Below the pieces are notes generated by a model. The model was not told where the DNA came from, did no database searches, and worked only from the letters and a program-made list of their open reading frames with translations. Of a stretch of DNA of 35,051 nt, positions 16,515 through 24,305 are shown piece by piece. The position numbers and the translations under genes are program-made. How positions within the stretch are numbered: position 1 is the stretch's first letter; each line of letters starts with the position of its first letter. The DNA is from Streptomyces sp. T39 (lineage in GTDB: Bacteria; Actinomycetota; Actinomycetes; Streptomycetales; Streptomycetaceae). The DNA is taken from contig NZ_RDBP01000039.1 in the NCBI RefSeq assembly GCF_008042045.1, positions 30,813-65,863 on the forward strand, written 5' to 3'.

Positions 16515-17195
16515 GTGACACAGCACGACAGCCATGCCAGGACCGCCCTCGTCGTCGTCGCACACCACCGCACCGATTCCCTCACCGCGCACACGGCCCG
16601 CCGTGCCGCCGAGCGCCTCGAAGCCGCCGGGTACCGCATCGACCTGCTCGACCTGCACGCCGAGGGGTTCGACCCGCGGATGAACGTGGCCGACCAGCCG
16701 GACTGGGGCAACAGGGAGAAGGCCTATTCGGACGAGACGCACGCCCATATGCAGCGCATCCTGGACGCCGATGCCGTGGTCGCCGTCTTCCCGGTGTACT
16801 GGCAGAGCGTGCCGGCCATCCTCAAGGGCTGGATCGACCGCGTATGGAACTACGGGTTCGCCTACGGCCGCAGCAAGCCCCGCCTCGCCGGCAAGCGCAT
16901 GCTGTGGCTGGGCCTGGCCGGCGCCACCTCCGACGACCCCGTGGTGGAGGGGATGCAGACCGTCCTGGAGACCAATCTGAGCGAAGGCATCGCCTACTAC
17001 TGCGGCTTCTCCCGTTCCACCGTCGGACTGCTCACCGACGCGGAGGAGCGCCCGCAGCGCATCGACGCACAGGGCAACCTCCTGGTCGGCGAGGCGGTCG
17101 CGGGCGCGGAACGGGAGGCTCAGTACGCCGAACTCGACCGTCGTGCGCAGAAGTTCGTGGAAGGCTTCCTCGCCGAGGAACTCCTGGCCGTCTGA
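16515..17195 (+). CDS. NAD(P)H-dependent oxidoreductase, flavodoxin-like fold
   Basis: 226 residues, a cytosolic quinone/nitro-type reductase of the Flavodoxin_2 family (MdaB/KefF-like). The FMN/FAD site begins at ALVVVAHHRTDSLT. The family signature FPVYWQSVPAILKGWIDRVW is present at about residues 94-113, followed by GKRMLWLGLAGA. The start is GTG 16515, with GGGAGA 4 nt upstream. It lies divergent from the AraC-type regulator, an arrangement often seen for inducible reductases, so its inducer is probably sensed by that regulator (inference). Confidence 0.93.
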   Translation: MTQHDSHARTALVVVAHHRTDSLTAHTARRAAERLEAAGYRIDLLDLHAEGFDPRMNVADQPDWGNREKAYSDETHAHMQRILDADAVVAVFPVYWQSVPAILKGWIDRVWNYGFAYGRSKPRLAGKRMLWLGLAGATSDDPVVEGMQTVLETNLSEGIAYYCGFSRSTVGLLTDAEERPQRIDAQGNLLVGEAVAGAEREAQYAELDRRAQKFVEGFLAEELLAV

Positions 17196-17286
17196 CGGGG
17201 GGACGCGCCGCGGGAAGGGCGCCGGCCCTCTCCCGGCGTGCACGGCAGCCCGGCGGAGCCCTCCTCGCAGTGGCAGACTGCGCGGC

Positions 17287-17745
17287 ATGAATGATCACGT
17301 GCGTCTACGCGATGTCGAAGTGACCGATCTGGACGTGTTCTTCGCGCAGGAGCACGACCCGGAGGCCGCACGGCGGTCGAACTGGCAGCCCCGGGAACGG
17401 GATGCCTTCATGCACCACTGGAGGACCCGGGTCCTCGCGGATCCCACCGTCCACGTGCAGGCCGTCACCGTCGACGACGAGTTGGCAGGCAACGTCGTGG
17501 CATGGTGGGACGAGGAGAGGCGCTTCATCGGCTACTGGCTCGGCCGCGAGTACTGGGGCGGCGGCATCGGCACGCGGGCGCTGGCGCTCTTCCTCGAACG
17601 GGAGACGAACCGCCCCCTCCACGCCGATCCCTTCGCCGGGAACACCGGATCCGTGCGGCTGCTGGAGAAGCACGGCTTCCGGCGCACCGCGACGATCCTG
17701 CACGGCGAGGACGAACACATCATGCTGGTCCTCGACGGCCGGTGA
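17287..17745 (+). CDS. GNAT family N-acetyltransferase
   Basis: 152 residues, a single GNAT domain of normal length. The acetyl-CoA-binding segment is YWGGGIGTRAL (about residues 95-105), which keeps the GxG but lacks the usual leading Gln/Arg. NTGSVRLLEKHGF (about 121-133) is the typical motif B/alpha-4 region. The substrate is unknown. The ATG at 17287 has no ribosome-binding site; CAGACT at 17274-17279 sits 7 bp upstream, which suggests a leaderless transcript. The final codons and stop form the first copy of a 26-bp tandem repeat. Confidence 0.9.
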   Translation: MNDHVRLRDVEVTDLDVFFAQEHDPEAARRSNWQPRERDAFMHHWRTRVLADPTVHVQAVTVDDELAGNVVAWWDEERRFIGYWLGREYWGGGIGTRALALFLERETNRPLHADPFAGNTGSVRLLEKHGFRRTATILHGEDEHIMLVLDGR

Positions 17746-17829
17746 CCGGGCCGGTCCTCGACGGCCGGTGACCGGGCCGGTCCTCGACGGCCGGTGACCG
17801 GGCCGGCCCTCGACGGCCGGTGACCGGGC
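17727..17829. repeat. 26-bp tandem repeat, four copies, at the GNAT gene end
   Basis: Copies start at 17727, 17753, 17779 and 17805. The unit contains CTCGACGGCCGGTGACCGGG; the fourth copy has one T-to-C change. The first copy is coding (ends of VLDGR plus the stop codon), the rest are downstream. Each unit holds the near-palindrome CCGGTGACCGG, so the transcript could fold into serial hairpins. Confidence 0.95.
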
Positions 17830-17940
17830 GGCGGCAACGGCTCGTCGCCACCGTGCGGCATGTCACGCGGCCGGGCGTGCGCGGCAGTCCGCGTCCCACC
17901 ACGGACCGAGCGGGTGCGGGCGAAGGCCGCGGCGGCGGCC

Positions 17941-17993
17941 GGTGGGGCGTCTCCCCGCCCGGTGCCGGGGGCCGATCGGTGCCGGGGGCCGCT
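17941..17993 (-). terminator. Hairpin and 17-bp direct repeat after the SGNH hydrolase gene
   Basis: A 7-bp stem (17941-17947 with 17953-17959, one G-U pair) lies about 50 bp past the stop of the minus-strand hydrolase gene. It is next to two 17-bp near-identical units starting CGGTGCCGGGGGCC at 17960 and 17977. A terminator role is possible but weakly supported. Confidence 0.35.
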
Positions 17994-18005
17994 CGGCCCG
18001 CGGGG

Positions 18006-19151
18006 TCAGTGGAAGGGGCCGCCGTCCGCGAAGGCGTGGGCGGCGAAGCGTTCGCCCATCCGACGGTAGGCGGCGGCGTCGGGGTGGAGGCCGTCGGCGA
18101 GGTCGTCGGCCTCGTCCGGGCCGAGCAGGTCACGGCCGTCGAGGTAATGCAGGTGGGGGTCGTGTTTCCGCCGTACCGTCACGATCCGCTCCAGCTCCGC
18201 ACGGACCACCGCCAGGGTCAGCGCTCCGGCGGCCACCTGTGCCGGATCGCCGACAGCCGCGATCTTCCCGTCCGGGCCCGTCGTGGTCGGGCCGGGGGCC
18301 TCCTCGTGTGCCGGACAGGCGATCGGGGACATCAGCAGCAGCGGGGTGTCCGGGTGGCCGTCCCTGATGGTGTCCAGGAATCCGTGCACGGCCGGGCCGA
18401 ACGTCCGCAGCCGGAAGGCGGCGAGGCTGACGATGTTGATTCCCGCCTTGAGGCTGATCAGATCGGCGGGCATGTCGCGGATCGTCCGGGCGACGTAGGG
18501 GTCCAGCAGGGCGTTGCCCGCCTGGCTGAGGTTGATGACCTCCACTCCCCCGCGTGCGGCCGCCACCACCGGCCAGGTGCCGGTCGGGCCGTCGGCCTCG
18601 ATGCAGTGGCTGATGGAGCTGCCGTGGTGCACCCAGCGGCGCCGGCCGTCCGCCGACGGCGGCAGCACGTCGCCGTCGGCGCGCAGCGCCACCAGTTCGG
18701 TGGGGGTCTGCTGCGGCAGCCACAGCTCGACGTCCTTCATACCGGCCGGCAGCCCGGCGAAGCGCACCGTCCCCGGCTCGCCCGGAATCACACGCGGCGC
18801 AGCACCGGGTCCCGCCATGCGCAGCACATTGCCCACCGGCGCCTGCCGGCGCCCGGCCAGGGCGCCGTTCACCAGCAACTCCAGCATCCCGGTCGGGCGG
18901 GGCCCGGGGTCGCCGTCGAGCTGCCCGGTGGAGGTGAGCACCTCGAACTCGAGCTCACGCGCGTCGGTGCGGAACACCAGCCGCACGCCCGAGGGCATCA
19001 CGGTCACCCCGTGGACCGACGGGTCCTGGTACTGGTCCTTCGTCCAGGCCGGCAACCGACGCGGCATCACCCCCGCCGGCGTGATCTCCGCATCCAGCGC
19101 ACCGCGCAGCTCCACCGGCCCGTCCATCAGCGGAACCGTCCGCATCGCCAC
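18006..19151 (-). CDS. SGNH/GDSL-type hydrolase
   Basis: About 381 residues. An N-terminal beta-sandwich (about 1-165) is followed by an SGNH hydrolase domain. Block I is HHGSSISH (nucleophile Ser near 179, replacing GDSL with GSSI), block III is SLKAGIN (about 233-239) and block V is DGLHPD (Asp353, His356). This architecture is common in actinobacterial esterases. No signal peptide is visible, so it is probably cytoplasmic. The start is uncertain: GTG 19151 has GGAG 7 nt upstream, while ATG 19145 and ATG 19166 are in frame. Divergent from the lipoprotein gene at 19581. Confidence 0.88.
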   Translation of the reverse strand: MAMRTVPLMDGPVELRGALDAEITPAGVMPRRLPAWTKDQYQDPSVHGVTVMPSGVRLVFRTDARELEFEVLTSTGQLDGDPGPRPTGMLELLVNGALAGRRQAPVGNVLRMAGPGAAPRVIPGEPGTVRFAGLPAGMKDVELWLPQQTPTELVALRADGDVLPPSADGRRRWVHHGSSISHCIEADGPTGTWPVVAAARGGVEVINLSQAGNALLDPYVARTIRDMPADLISLKAGINIVSLAAFRLRTFGPAVHGFLDTIRDGHPDTPLLLMSPIACPAHEEAPGPTTTGPDGKIAAVGDPAQVAAGALTLAVVRAELERIVTVRRKHDPHLHYLDGRDLLGPDEADDLADGLHPDAAAYRRMGERFAAHAFADGGPFH

Positions 19152-19580
19152 CGTCACCGCTCCCATCCGAGGTCCGTCGACTGCCGGGATGCGTGCACGC
19201 GCCTTCCGCCACTGCCCTTGGCGCGCCAGCACGTCGTGGCCTTCGGCCTTCGCCGTCCCCAACCTAATGATCACCGACGCCGGTGACAATCGATCACCTC
19301 CTCCGGGCAACGACGACGGCCCGTCGCGTCCGGGGCCGCTGCCGGTTGTCGCGACCGCGACCGACGGGCCCGTCCGGCCGGTCGCCCGTGCGGCAGACCT
19401 CCGGGGTCTGTCGCCGCGACGGGCCGGACGGGCATCCTGATCCCGACAGCCGCCGCACGGGCGGCGGTTCACCGGTGGGCCGTCCGCGCACGAGTGCCGC
19501 GGCGAGGCACGACGGGAACCGCACGGCCGGGCGCGAGAGCACACCGTGGCGGGCGACACACGGCGGATGACGGGGGACCG
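19152..19580. other. Intergenic region with a long nested hairpin
   Basis: About 430 bp between divergent genes, with no convincing coding sequence. It contains a 66-nt nested inverted repeat at 19368-19433, listed separately. The promoters of the hydrolase and lipoprotein genes must lie here. Confidence 0.45.
19368..19433. repeat. Nested 66-nt inverted repeat (strong stem-loop)
   Basis: Outer perfect arms GCCCGTCCGGCC (19368-19379) and GGCCGGACGGGC (19422-19433) enclose GTCGC/GCGAC (19381-19385/19416-19420) and an apical stem CAGACC (19394-19399)/GGTCTG (19405-19410). In total about 26 base pairs form with small internal loops. It could be a terminator for either direction, a small structured RNA or an extruding cruciform. 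Confidence 0.75.
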
Positions 19581-20051
19581 ATGAGCGCACGGACGTCCTG
19601 GGGTGCGGCGGTGCTGCTGGCCGGCGCGCTCGCCGCAGCCGGCTGCGGCACGGCCGGGCAGAGCGGCGGTCGGGCCGGGGCTCCGTCACCGGCCCCCGCG
19701 GCATCGAGCGCCGCTCCCCCGGCCCTGGCCCCGGCCCTGGTCGAACTGTCGGTCACCGGCGGCCTCGCGGGCGTGAGGGACGTCGTGCTCGTCCGGGAGG
19801 ACGGCACGTACTCCACCTACCGCAAGGGCGGCAAGCAGGGGTCGGGACGGATGACGCCCGCCGAGCTGAACCGGCTGCGGGACGCGCTCGAAGCGGCTCG
19901 CTTCCCGACCCTGCCGCGCGAGGCGACGCCCGCGCCGGTCGCGGACGGATTCACGTACCGCATCACCCACCGCGGCCACGCCGTGACGACCGCCGACCCC
20001 GTGCCGCTGCCGGAACTCGGCGCCGTGCTCTCCGCTCTGCCGGACCGCTGA
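19581..20051 (+). CDS. Small lipoprotein of unknown function
   Basis: 156 residues. The signal peptide ends in a lipobox, LAAAGC, so it is membrane-anchored outside the cell. A Pro/Ala/Ser linker (about 25-50) precedes a domain of about 100 residues. The segment VVLVREDGTYSTYRKGG followed by LNRLRDALEAARF resembles small beta-rich domains found in other actinobacterial lipoproteins. No catalytic motif is visible. The ATG at 19581 follows GGGGGA at a proper distance, and the lipobox position supports it. Confidence 0.82.
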   Translation: MSARTSWGAAVLLAGALAAAGCGTAGQSGGRAGAPSPAPAASSAAPPALAPALVELSVTGGLAGVRDVVLVREDGTYSTYRKGGKQGSGRMTPAELNRLRDALEAARFPTLPREATPAPVADGFTYRITHRGHAVTTADPVPLPELGAVLSALPDR

Positions 20052-20417
20052 ACACCACAGTCGTTCACCGATCCGCTGCCGGCCGGGATCGGCACGGGGT
20101 GCGGCATGCCGGTCGCGCAGGTCGTGCTGCGCCGGCTGATCCGGCAGCTCGGGACTGACCGAGCCGGCCGACGCGCAGCTCGCCGGACTGCCCGACGCCG
20201 TCGGGTGACTGCGCCGCAACGGCGACGCCGGCGACGAGATCTAGGGCCACGCGACGGGCAGCCGACCGCCTGCCCCGGCGGCCGGCCCGCTGTACCCATG
20301 GGTTCAGCGTCGGCGCCCCGCGCCCGGATGGCGAGGGCGGCACCGGCACCCCGGCACCGCGCTCGCCGTCGCCGGCGGCACCGCCCGCGTGATGGCGCTG
20401 CCCGGCGACGGTCACCT
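20052..20417. other. No intact gene; possibly degenerate
   Basis: The frames are interrupted (for example LTEPADAQLAGLPDAVG ends in a stop, and AGGTARVMALPGDGHL lies in the same frame after a second stop). This could be the remains of a decayed gene, but I do not recognise a family. No RNA gene or repeat is seen. Confidence 0.35.
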
Positions 20418-20673
20418 GTGACCGATCCGCCCCGGGGCGACGTCGCTCTCGAACTCGAACGCCTGCGAGCGACCGTCGAGACCGGGTTCGCCGAAGTCGA
20501 CGGATCTCTCGCCCTGCTCGTTCAGCGATCCGACCAGACCGACGCCCGTCTCGCCGATCACGAGCAGCGTCTCGACGCCCTCGGAACGAATCCGGTGGCC
20601 GCTCCCGAGCATCCTTGCCGTAGTCGCCGTGATCGGCCTCGCCCTCACCGTGTGGCAGACCGCCACCCGCTGA
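20418..20673 (+). pseudogene. Frameshifted small coiled-coil/membrane protein gene
   Basis: From GTG 20418 the protein reads as a heptad-rich helix, VALELERLRATVETGFAEVD then LALLVQRSDQTDARLADHEQRLDAL. At 20583-20584 an extra G shifts the frame. Removing it continues into ERIRWPLPSI and a hydrophobic membrane helix ending VWQTATR and the TGA at 20671-20673. The corrected product, about 84 residues, resembles a common small Streptomyces protein with a coiled coil and a C-terminal transmembrane helix, of unknown function. As sequenced, the membrane helix is lost. It could be a real mutation or a sequencing error in a GG run. Confidence 0.7.
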
Positions 20674-20872
20674 ACGCCCACGCCCCCTGTAATGGCCGAG
20701 GTCCGGTCCAGGGGGCCCTTCGTCGTTGCCGTGCACACTTCCTGACCGGTAGCACTCCACACTCAGCCTGCCCGCTCGGTACCGTCGTGGGTATGAGCCC
20801 GACGGATGGAGCACGGATGCCTAGCCGAACGCTGCAACACCGCCGGCCCCTCACTGCAAGGGGGGCGCGTTG

Positions 20873-22102
20873 ATGTTGGAGGAAGCCGAAGAGATCGGTC
20901 GCCGCGCCCGACGCGCCCGGCTCCGACTCGGGATGCCGCAGGCAGATCTCGCGAGCGCTCTGGGCAAGTCTCAGGGGTGGGTGTCGAAGATGGAGCGCGG
21001 CCATATCGAGCTGGACCGCGTCGGCCTGCTCAATCAGGTCGCCGCAGAGCTGCACGTACACCCCAACGACCTGATCGGCCGCCCGTACAACAGCTCCCCA
21101 GACGAGAACCAATGGCAGGTGGCTGCTTCATCCATCCTGCGCGAGCTGCGCCGCTACGACCTCGCCCCGGTATTCGACGGAACCCCACGGCCTTCGGGCC
21201 GCCTTTGGCAGGAGACAACGCGTCTGCACCGTCTGCGCGACGCTGCGGCGAACGTAGCGATCATGCAGGTTCTGCCGGACATGTTTCGGGAGGCTCGCGC
21301 GCTCGCCGAGCTGTCGACCGGCCACGAGCGCGAGGAAGCGTTTGCGATCTACGCCGTGTGCTGCAAGTTTGCGCACACCGCCGCGCACGCGCTTGGACAC
21401 CCCGAGTTGGTCGCCATGTCTTGCGAACGGGCGGCGTGGTCGGCCCGGCTCTCTGGCGACTCCGTCATGCCTGCGGTCGCGGACTGGATGCGTGTTTGGG
21501 ACATGTGGGCAACCGCAGATTGGGCGGACGCCATCGCCCTCTCCGACCGGGCAATCGCCAGCGTGCAGCAGGGTTTCGATCAGGGCGACCCATTGGCCAC
21601 GCGCGCGTGGGGGTCGCTGCAACTGCGGGCCGCCGTCTCCGCAGCGCGGGGTAATCGCACGGCGGAAGCCGAGGAGCGAGTCGGTCACGCGAGAACGGCC
21701 GCCGAACGGCTGAACGCGTACGTCGGACCCCCGATCTACGACCGGCACTCGCTCACGTTCTCACCCGGCAACGTGCAGATTCACGCGATCAGCGTCGCTC
21801 TTGAGATGGGCGAGCAGCGCAAGGCCCTGGCCATAAACCGACGCACCTCGCGGGGCTTGGTCTCCGCGCTCCCCAACTCCCGCCAGGGTCACCACCACAT
21901 GGACATCGCGCGTGCATGGCTGTGGGACGGAAACCGCGACAAGGCCTTGCAGGAACTGGAGACCGCCGAACGCATCGCCCCGCAGCTCATCCGGAACCAT
22001 CCCATCGCCCGGTCAACCCTGCGCAGCATCGTCTACGCCGAACGAGCTGCTACCCGTGAGAAGCTCCGTCGCATGTCGGACCGCTTTCACCTCGACGGAT
22101 GA
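20873..22102 (+). CDS. XRE-family regulator with TPR-like C-terminal region
   Basis: 409 residues. The N-terminal helix-turn-helix spans about 5-60 (ARLRLGMPQADLASALGKSQGWVSKMERG). The rest (about 75-405) is alpha-helical with TPR-like pairs, for example DIARAWLWDGNRDKALQELETAERI near the C-terminus (given in part). Such proteins often sense a peptide or partner and control a neighbouring cluster. It immediately precedes the graspetide genes on the same strand, which suggests pathway control (inference). ATG 20873 is preferred over the adjacent TTG at 20870; a GGGGGG run lies 7-8 nt upstream. Codon use here and through 25480 looks less GC-extreme than in flanking genes. Confidence 0.88.
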   Translation: MLEEAEEIGRRARRARLRLGMPQADLASALGKSQGWVSKMERGHIELDRVGLLNQVAAELHVHPNDLIGRPYNSSPDENQWQVAASSILRELRRYDLAPVFDGTPRPSGRLWQETTRLHRLRDAAANVAIMQVLPDMFREARALAELSTGHEREEAFAIYAVCCKFAHTAAHALGHPELVAMSCERAAWSARLSGDSVMPAVADWMRVWDMWATADWADAIALSDRAIASVQQGFDQGDPLATRAWGSLQLRAAVSAARGNRTAEAEERVGHARTAAERLNAYVGPPIYDRHSLTFSPGNVQIHAISVALEMGEQRKALAINRRTSRGLVSALPNSRQGHHHMDIARAWLWDGNRDKALQELETAERIAPQLIRNHPIARSTLRSIVYAERAATREKLRRMSDRFHLDG

Positions 22103-22107
22103 GGGTG

Positions 22108-22153
22108 ATATTCCTCCGGTTCATATTCGTCCCGTAGCTCCCTCCTAGCTTCA
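22108..22153 (+). promoter_or_regulatory. Candidate operator/promoter ahead of the graspetide operon
   Basis: ATATTC occurs twice in direct orientation (22108-22113 and 22123-22128, 15 bp apart), and TAGCT occurs twice (22135 and 22148). TAGCTT at 22148-22153 lies 4 bp before the ATG at 22158 and could be the -10 of a leaderless transcript, though that spacing is tight. The AT-rich direct repeats are a plausible site for the XRE regulator encoded just upstream. Confidence 0.35.
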
Positions 22154-22157
22154 GGGC

Positions 22158-22598
22158 ATGGCCGAACAGACCTCGAAGCAACTCCACAAAATCGGCGTCG
22201 AATTGAGCGCCGGCAGTCCGTTTCATCCTCGACTCGGCGACCTCGCGCTCGACCTCGCAAAGGCCGGGCAGATCGGGGTCGTGGTCGCGTTACCGAGCGA
22301 CAGCGCAAGGTCGTACCACCTGCGCCTGCCCGGCGGCGGGGTTGAGTGGAGGGCGAGCGCCGACGGCACAACCCTGCGCCCTGTCTCCGTTCCGATCACC
22401 CACGTCACCCCGCAGCGCCGCGACGTGGTCTACGACCACCGAGCGCAGAAGGCAGCGTTACCGGTGACGGTCCACCATGCAGACGGTGGAACCTCCGAGT
22501 CGCTGCTCATCCTCAGCCCGGCGGAAGTCGAGCTGTGTCATTGGCAACTCGACCAGATTCTCAGGCGCCGAGAGAAGGCTCAAGGGCTCGGGCCATGA
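22158..22598 (+). CDS. Unknown protein associated with the graspetide cluster
   Basis: 146 residues, no recognised domain. The protein is mixed alpha/beta with no signal peptide or membrane helix. Segments such as DVVYDHRAQKAALPVTVHHAD and SPAEVELCHWQLDQILRRR (first given in part) suggest a beta-rich core and a C-terminal helix. Its stop overlaps the next ATG (ATGA at 22595), so the two genes are probably translationally coupled. No good ribosome-binding site precedes the ATG. Position between the XRE regulator and tgmA suggests a role in regulation or maturation, but that is inference only. Confidence 0.72.
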   Translation: MAEQTSKQLHKIGVELSAGSPFHPRLGDLALDLAKAGQIGVVVALPSDSARSYHLRLPGGGVEWRASADGTTLRPVSVPITHVTPQRRDVVYDHRAQKAALPVTVHHADGGTSESLLILSPAEVELCHWQLDQILRRREKAQGLGP

Positions 22599-22936
22599 CC
22601 GCCCCCGTCGCGACGCACCGGCCGCCGAGCCGCCCGTGCGTGTGGAGGAGCGCCGCCGCCTTCGGCTGTGAAGTCGACGCCCGAGGTCTCTCCGGCAGCC
22701 ATGAGGTCACCATCGCGTATCACCGGGCCGCCTCGCCCCGGACCCGTCCGCCCCACATCTGCGGTCGGTCTCGCTTGTCCCCACTGGTCGGGCATGGCGG
22801 ACCGTGCCGCGTGTGCCTGGTGACCGCTCCCCTCTCGCTCACCGCCGACTCGGCCGCGACCGAGGCGCACCTGCGCGCGAGCTTCGCCCGCGGCCAGGTC
22901 ATGTGGGGAACGGGGTTCGCCCGCCGGCGGCCGTAA
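22595..22936 (+). CDS. Small Cys/His-containing unknown protein
   Basis: 113 residues starting at the ATG that overlaps the preceding stop. It contains an FGCEV segment, a PHICG segment and a CRVC pair, with nearby histidines, so a zinc site is possible but not demonstrated. No domain is recognised. A gap of 110 bp separates it from tgmA. The same frame is open upstream across the previous gene, but the overlap start is the natural one. Moderate doubt remains that it is expressed. Confidence 0.5.
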   Translation: MTAPVATHRPPSRPCVWRSAAAFGCEVDARGLSGSHEVTIAYHRAASPRTRPPHICGRSRLSPLVGHGGPCRVCLVTAPLSLTADSAATEAHLRASFARGQVMWGTGFARRRP

Positions 22937-23046
22937 AGGCTGCTGAGACACCAGACTCCCGCCTGTGCCGGAGGCTCGTTCACTCGATCGGTGGGGGCGG
23001 GGCTCCATCGCAGGACACCATCCACCCCTTGAACGGAAGGACCGCG

Positions 23047-23343
23047 ATGTTCAACTACGCCGACCGATTCCCGACCGGCACCCCGTTGCCGCAGGGGCAC
23101 CTCGTCCCGGCCCCGTGGGGCCTGCGCCGCATGGCGGCATACCCGGGCACCGACGTGCGCGAGTACACCCGCGTCGAGCTCGACCCCGTCACCCAGACCG
23201 GCCGCTACCTCGACGCCGCCGGTGTCCTGGTCACGTCCCCCGGGCACGGCACCAGCAGCGGCACCAACCCGTCGACCGGAACCTCGCCGGACGGCAACGC
23301 GGGCAGCGGGGACACGGACACCGGGAACGACACCGACCAGTGA
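23047..23343 (+). CDS. tgmA: ATP-grasp-modified RiPP precursor (graspetide precursor)
   Basis: 98 residues. The leader (about 1-65) is strongly conserved in style: YADRFPTGTPLPQGHL, then APWGLRRM (residues 22-29), the presumed ligase-recognition helix, then REYTRVELDPVTQTGRYLDA. The core (about 66-98) is rich in Thr/Ser donors and Asp acceptors, with strings such as TSSGTNPSTGTSPDG and GDTDTGNDTDQ, as required for side-chain ester or amide crosslinks. The family is the one named putative ATP-grasp-modified RiPP (TIGR04186, recalled, not searched). ATG 23047 has GGAAGGA 6 nt upstream. Its TGA overlaps the GTG of tgmB. Confidence 0.92.
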   Translation: MFNYADRFPTGTPLPQGHLVPAPWGLRRMAAYPGTDVREYTRVELDPVTQTGRYLDAAGVLVTSPGHGTSSGTNPSTGTSPDGNAGSGDTDTGNDTDQ

Positions 23344-24305
23344 CACAAGAGCATCGACCGGTCGCCGTCGTCACCAACCTTGAGGACCCGACCGCAGATC
23401 TCGTGATCGCCGAGCTGTACGACCGGGGTGTCCCGGTCGTGCGGTTCGACTCCGGAGACTTCCCCGCAACCCTGTCGTGCTCCGCCCACATCGGCGGCGA
23501 ACTGACACGGTGGCGCGGAAGCGTCGCGACACCCTCTCGCGTCGCCGAGCTCGGCGACATGCGGTCCCTCTACTACCGGCGACCGTCCGGGTTCGTCTTC
23601 CCCGACCTCGACGAGCAAGACGCTCGCTTCGCCGTCGCGCAGGCCCGATACGGGCTCGGCGGCGTGCTCGCGTCCCTCCCCGACTGCCTGTACGTCAACC
23701 ATCCGAACCGCGTCGGCGACGCCGAGTACAAACCGGCCGGCCTCGCTGCGGCTGCCGCGAGCGGGTTTGCGCTTCCGCCCACTCTGATCACGAACCAGCC
23801 GGACCGAGCGCGGACGTTCATCAAGGAACACGGGCAGGTGATCTTCAAGCCTCTGTCCGTCCCCCTCTACCTCCGCGACGGTGTGTCTCAGACCGTCACA
23901 GTCGCCGAGGTCGCCGCCGAAGAGATCGACGACGCCGTCGCAGGGACCATGCACCTGTTTCAGGCGCGCGTCGACAAGGAGGCCGATGTTCGGGTGACGG
24001 TGGTCGGCGAACGCATCTTCGCTGTCCGCATCGACTGCGACCTGCTCGACTGGCGCACGGACTACACCACCCACACCTACAGCGTCATCTCGACGCCGCC
24101 CGCCGTCGAGCGTGCAATCTTCGCGTACCTTCGGCACTTCGGACTCGTCTTCGGCGCTTTCGACTTCGCCCTGACCCGTGACGACTGGACTTTCATCGAG
24201 TGCAACCCGTCGGGCCAATGGGCGTGGATGGAACCACCCACGGGCCTGCCCATGACTGCGGCCCTGGCTGATCTTCTGGAACGAGGAACCCATGCCACCC
24301 GATGA
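23340..24305 (+). CDS. tgmB: ATP-grasp ribosomal peptide maturase
   Basis: 321 residues, an ATP-grasp ligase that activates acidic side chains of the precursor with ATP and joins them to Thr/Ser or Lys side chains. An N-terminal region (1-110) precedes the ATP-grasp fold. Visible elements are the ATP-lysine segment QVIFKPLS (about 160-167), the AVRIDCDLLDWRTDY strand region and the metal-binding FIECNPSGQW with Glu288 and Asn290. GTG 23340 overlaps the tgmA stop (GTGA), giving tight coupling. It matches the TgmB/GRASP_SAV_5884 type (TIGR04187, from memory). Confidence 0.94.
   Translation: MTQEHRPVAVVTNLEDPTADLVIAELYDRGVPVVRFDSGDFPATLSCSAHIGGELTRWRGSVATPSRVAELGDMRSLYYRRPSGFVFPDLDEQDARFAVAQARYGLGGVLASLPDCLYVNHPNRVGDAEYKPAGLAAAAASGFALPPTLITNQPDRARTFIKEHGQVIFKPLSVPLYLRDGVSQTVTVAEVAAEEIDDAVAGTMHLFQARVDKEADVRVTVVGERIFAVRIDCDLLDWRTDYTTHTYSVISTPPAVERAIFAYLRHFGLVFGAFDFALTRDDWTFIECNPSGQWAWMEPPTGLPMTAALADLLERGTHATR

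Noticed and set aside
17727..17829. Possible CRISPR or attachment-site array
   Set aside because: Contiguous 26-bp tandem units without spacers, and no integrase or tRNA nearby.
20106..20417. Open frame upstream of the coiled-coil gene
   Set aside because: The translation is low-complexity Arg-rich and has no ribosome-binding site; only the part from 20418 looks like protein.
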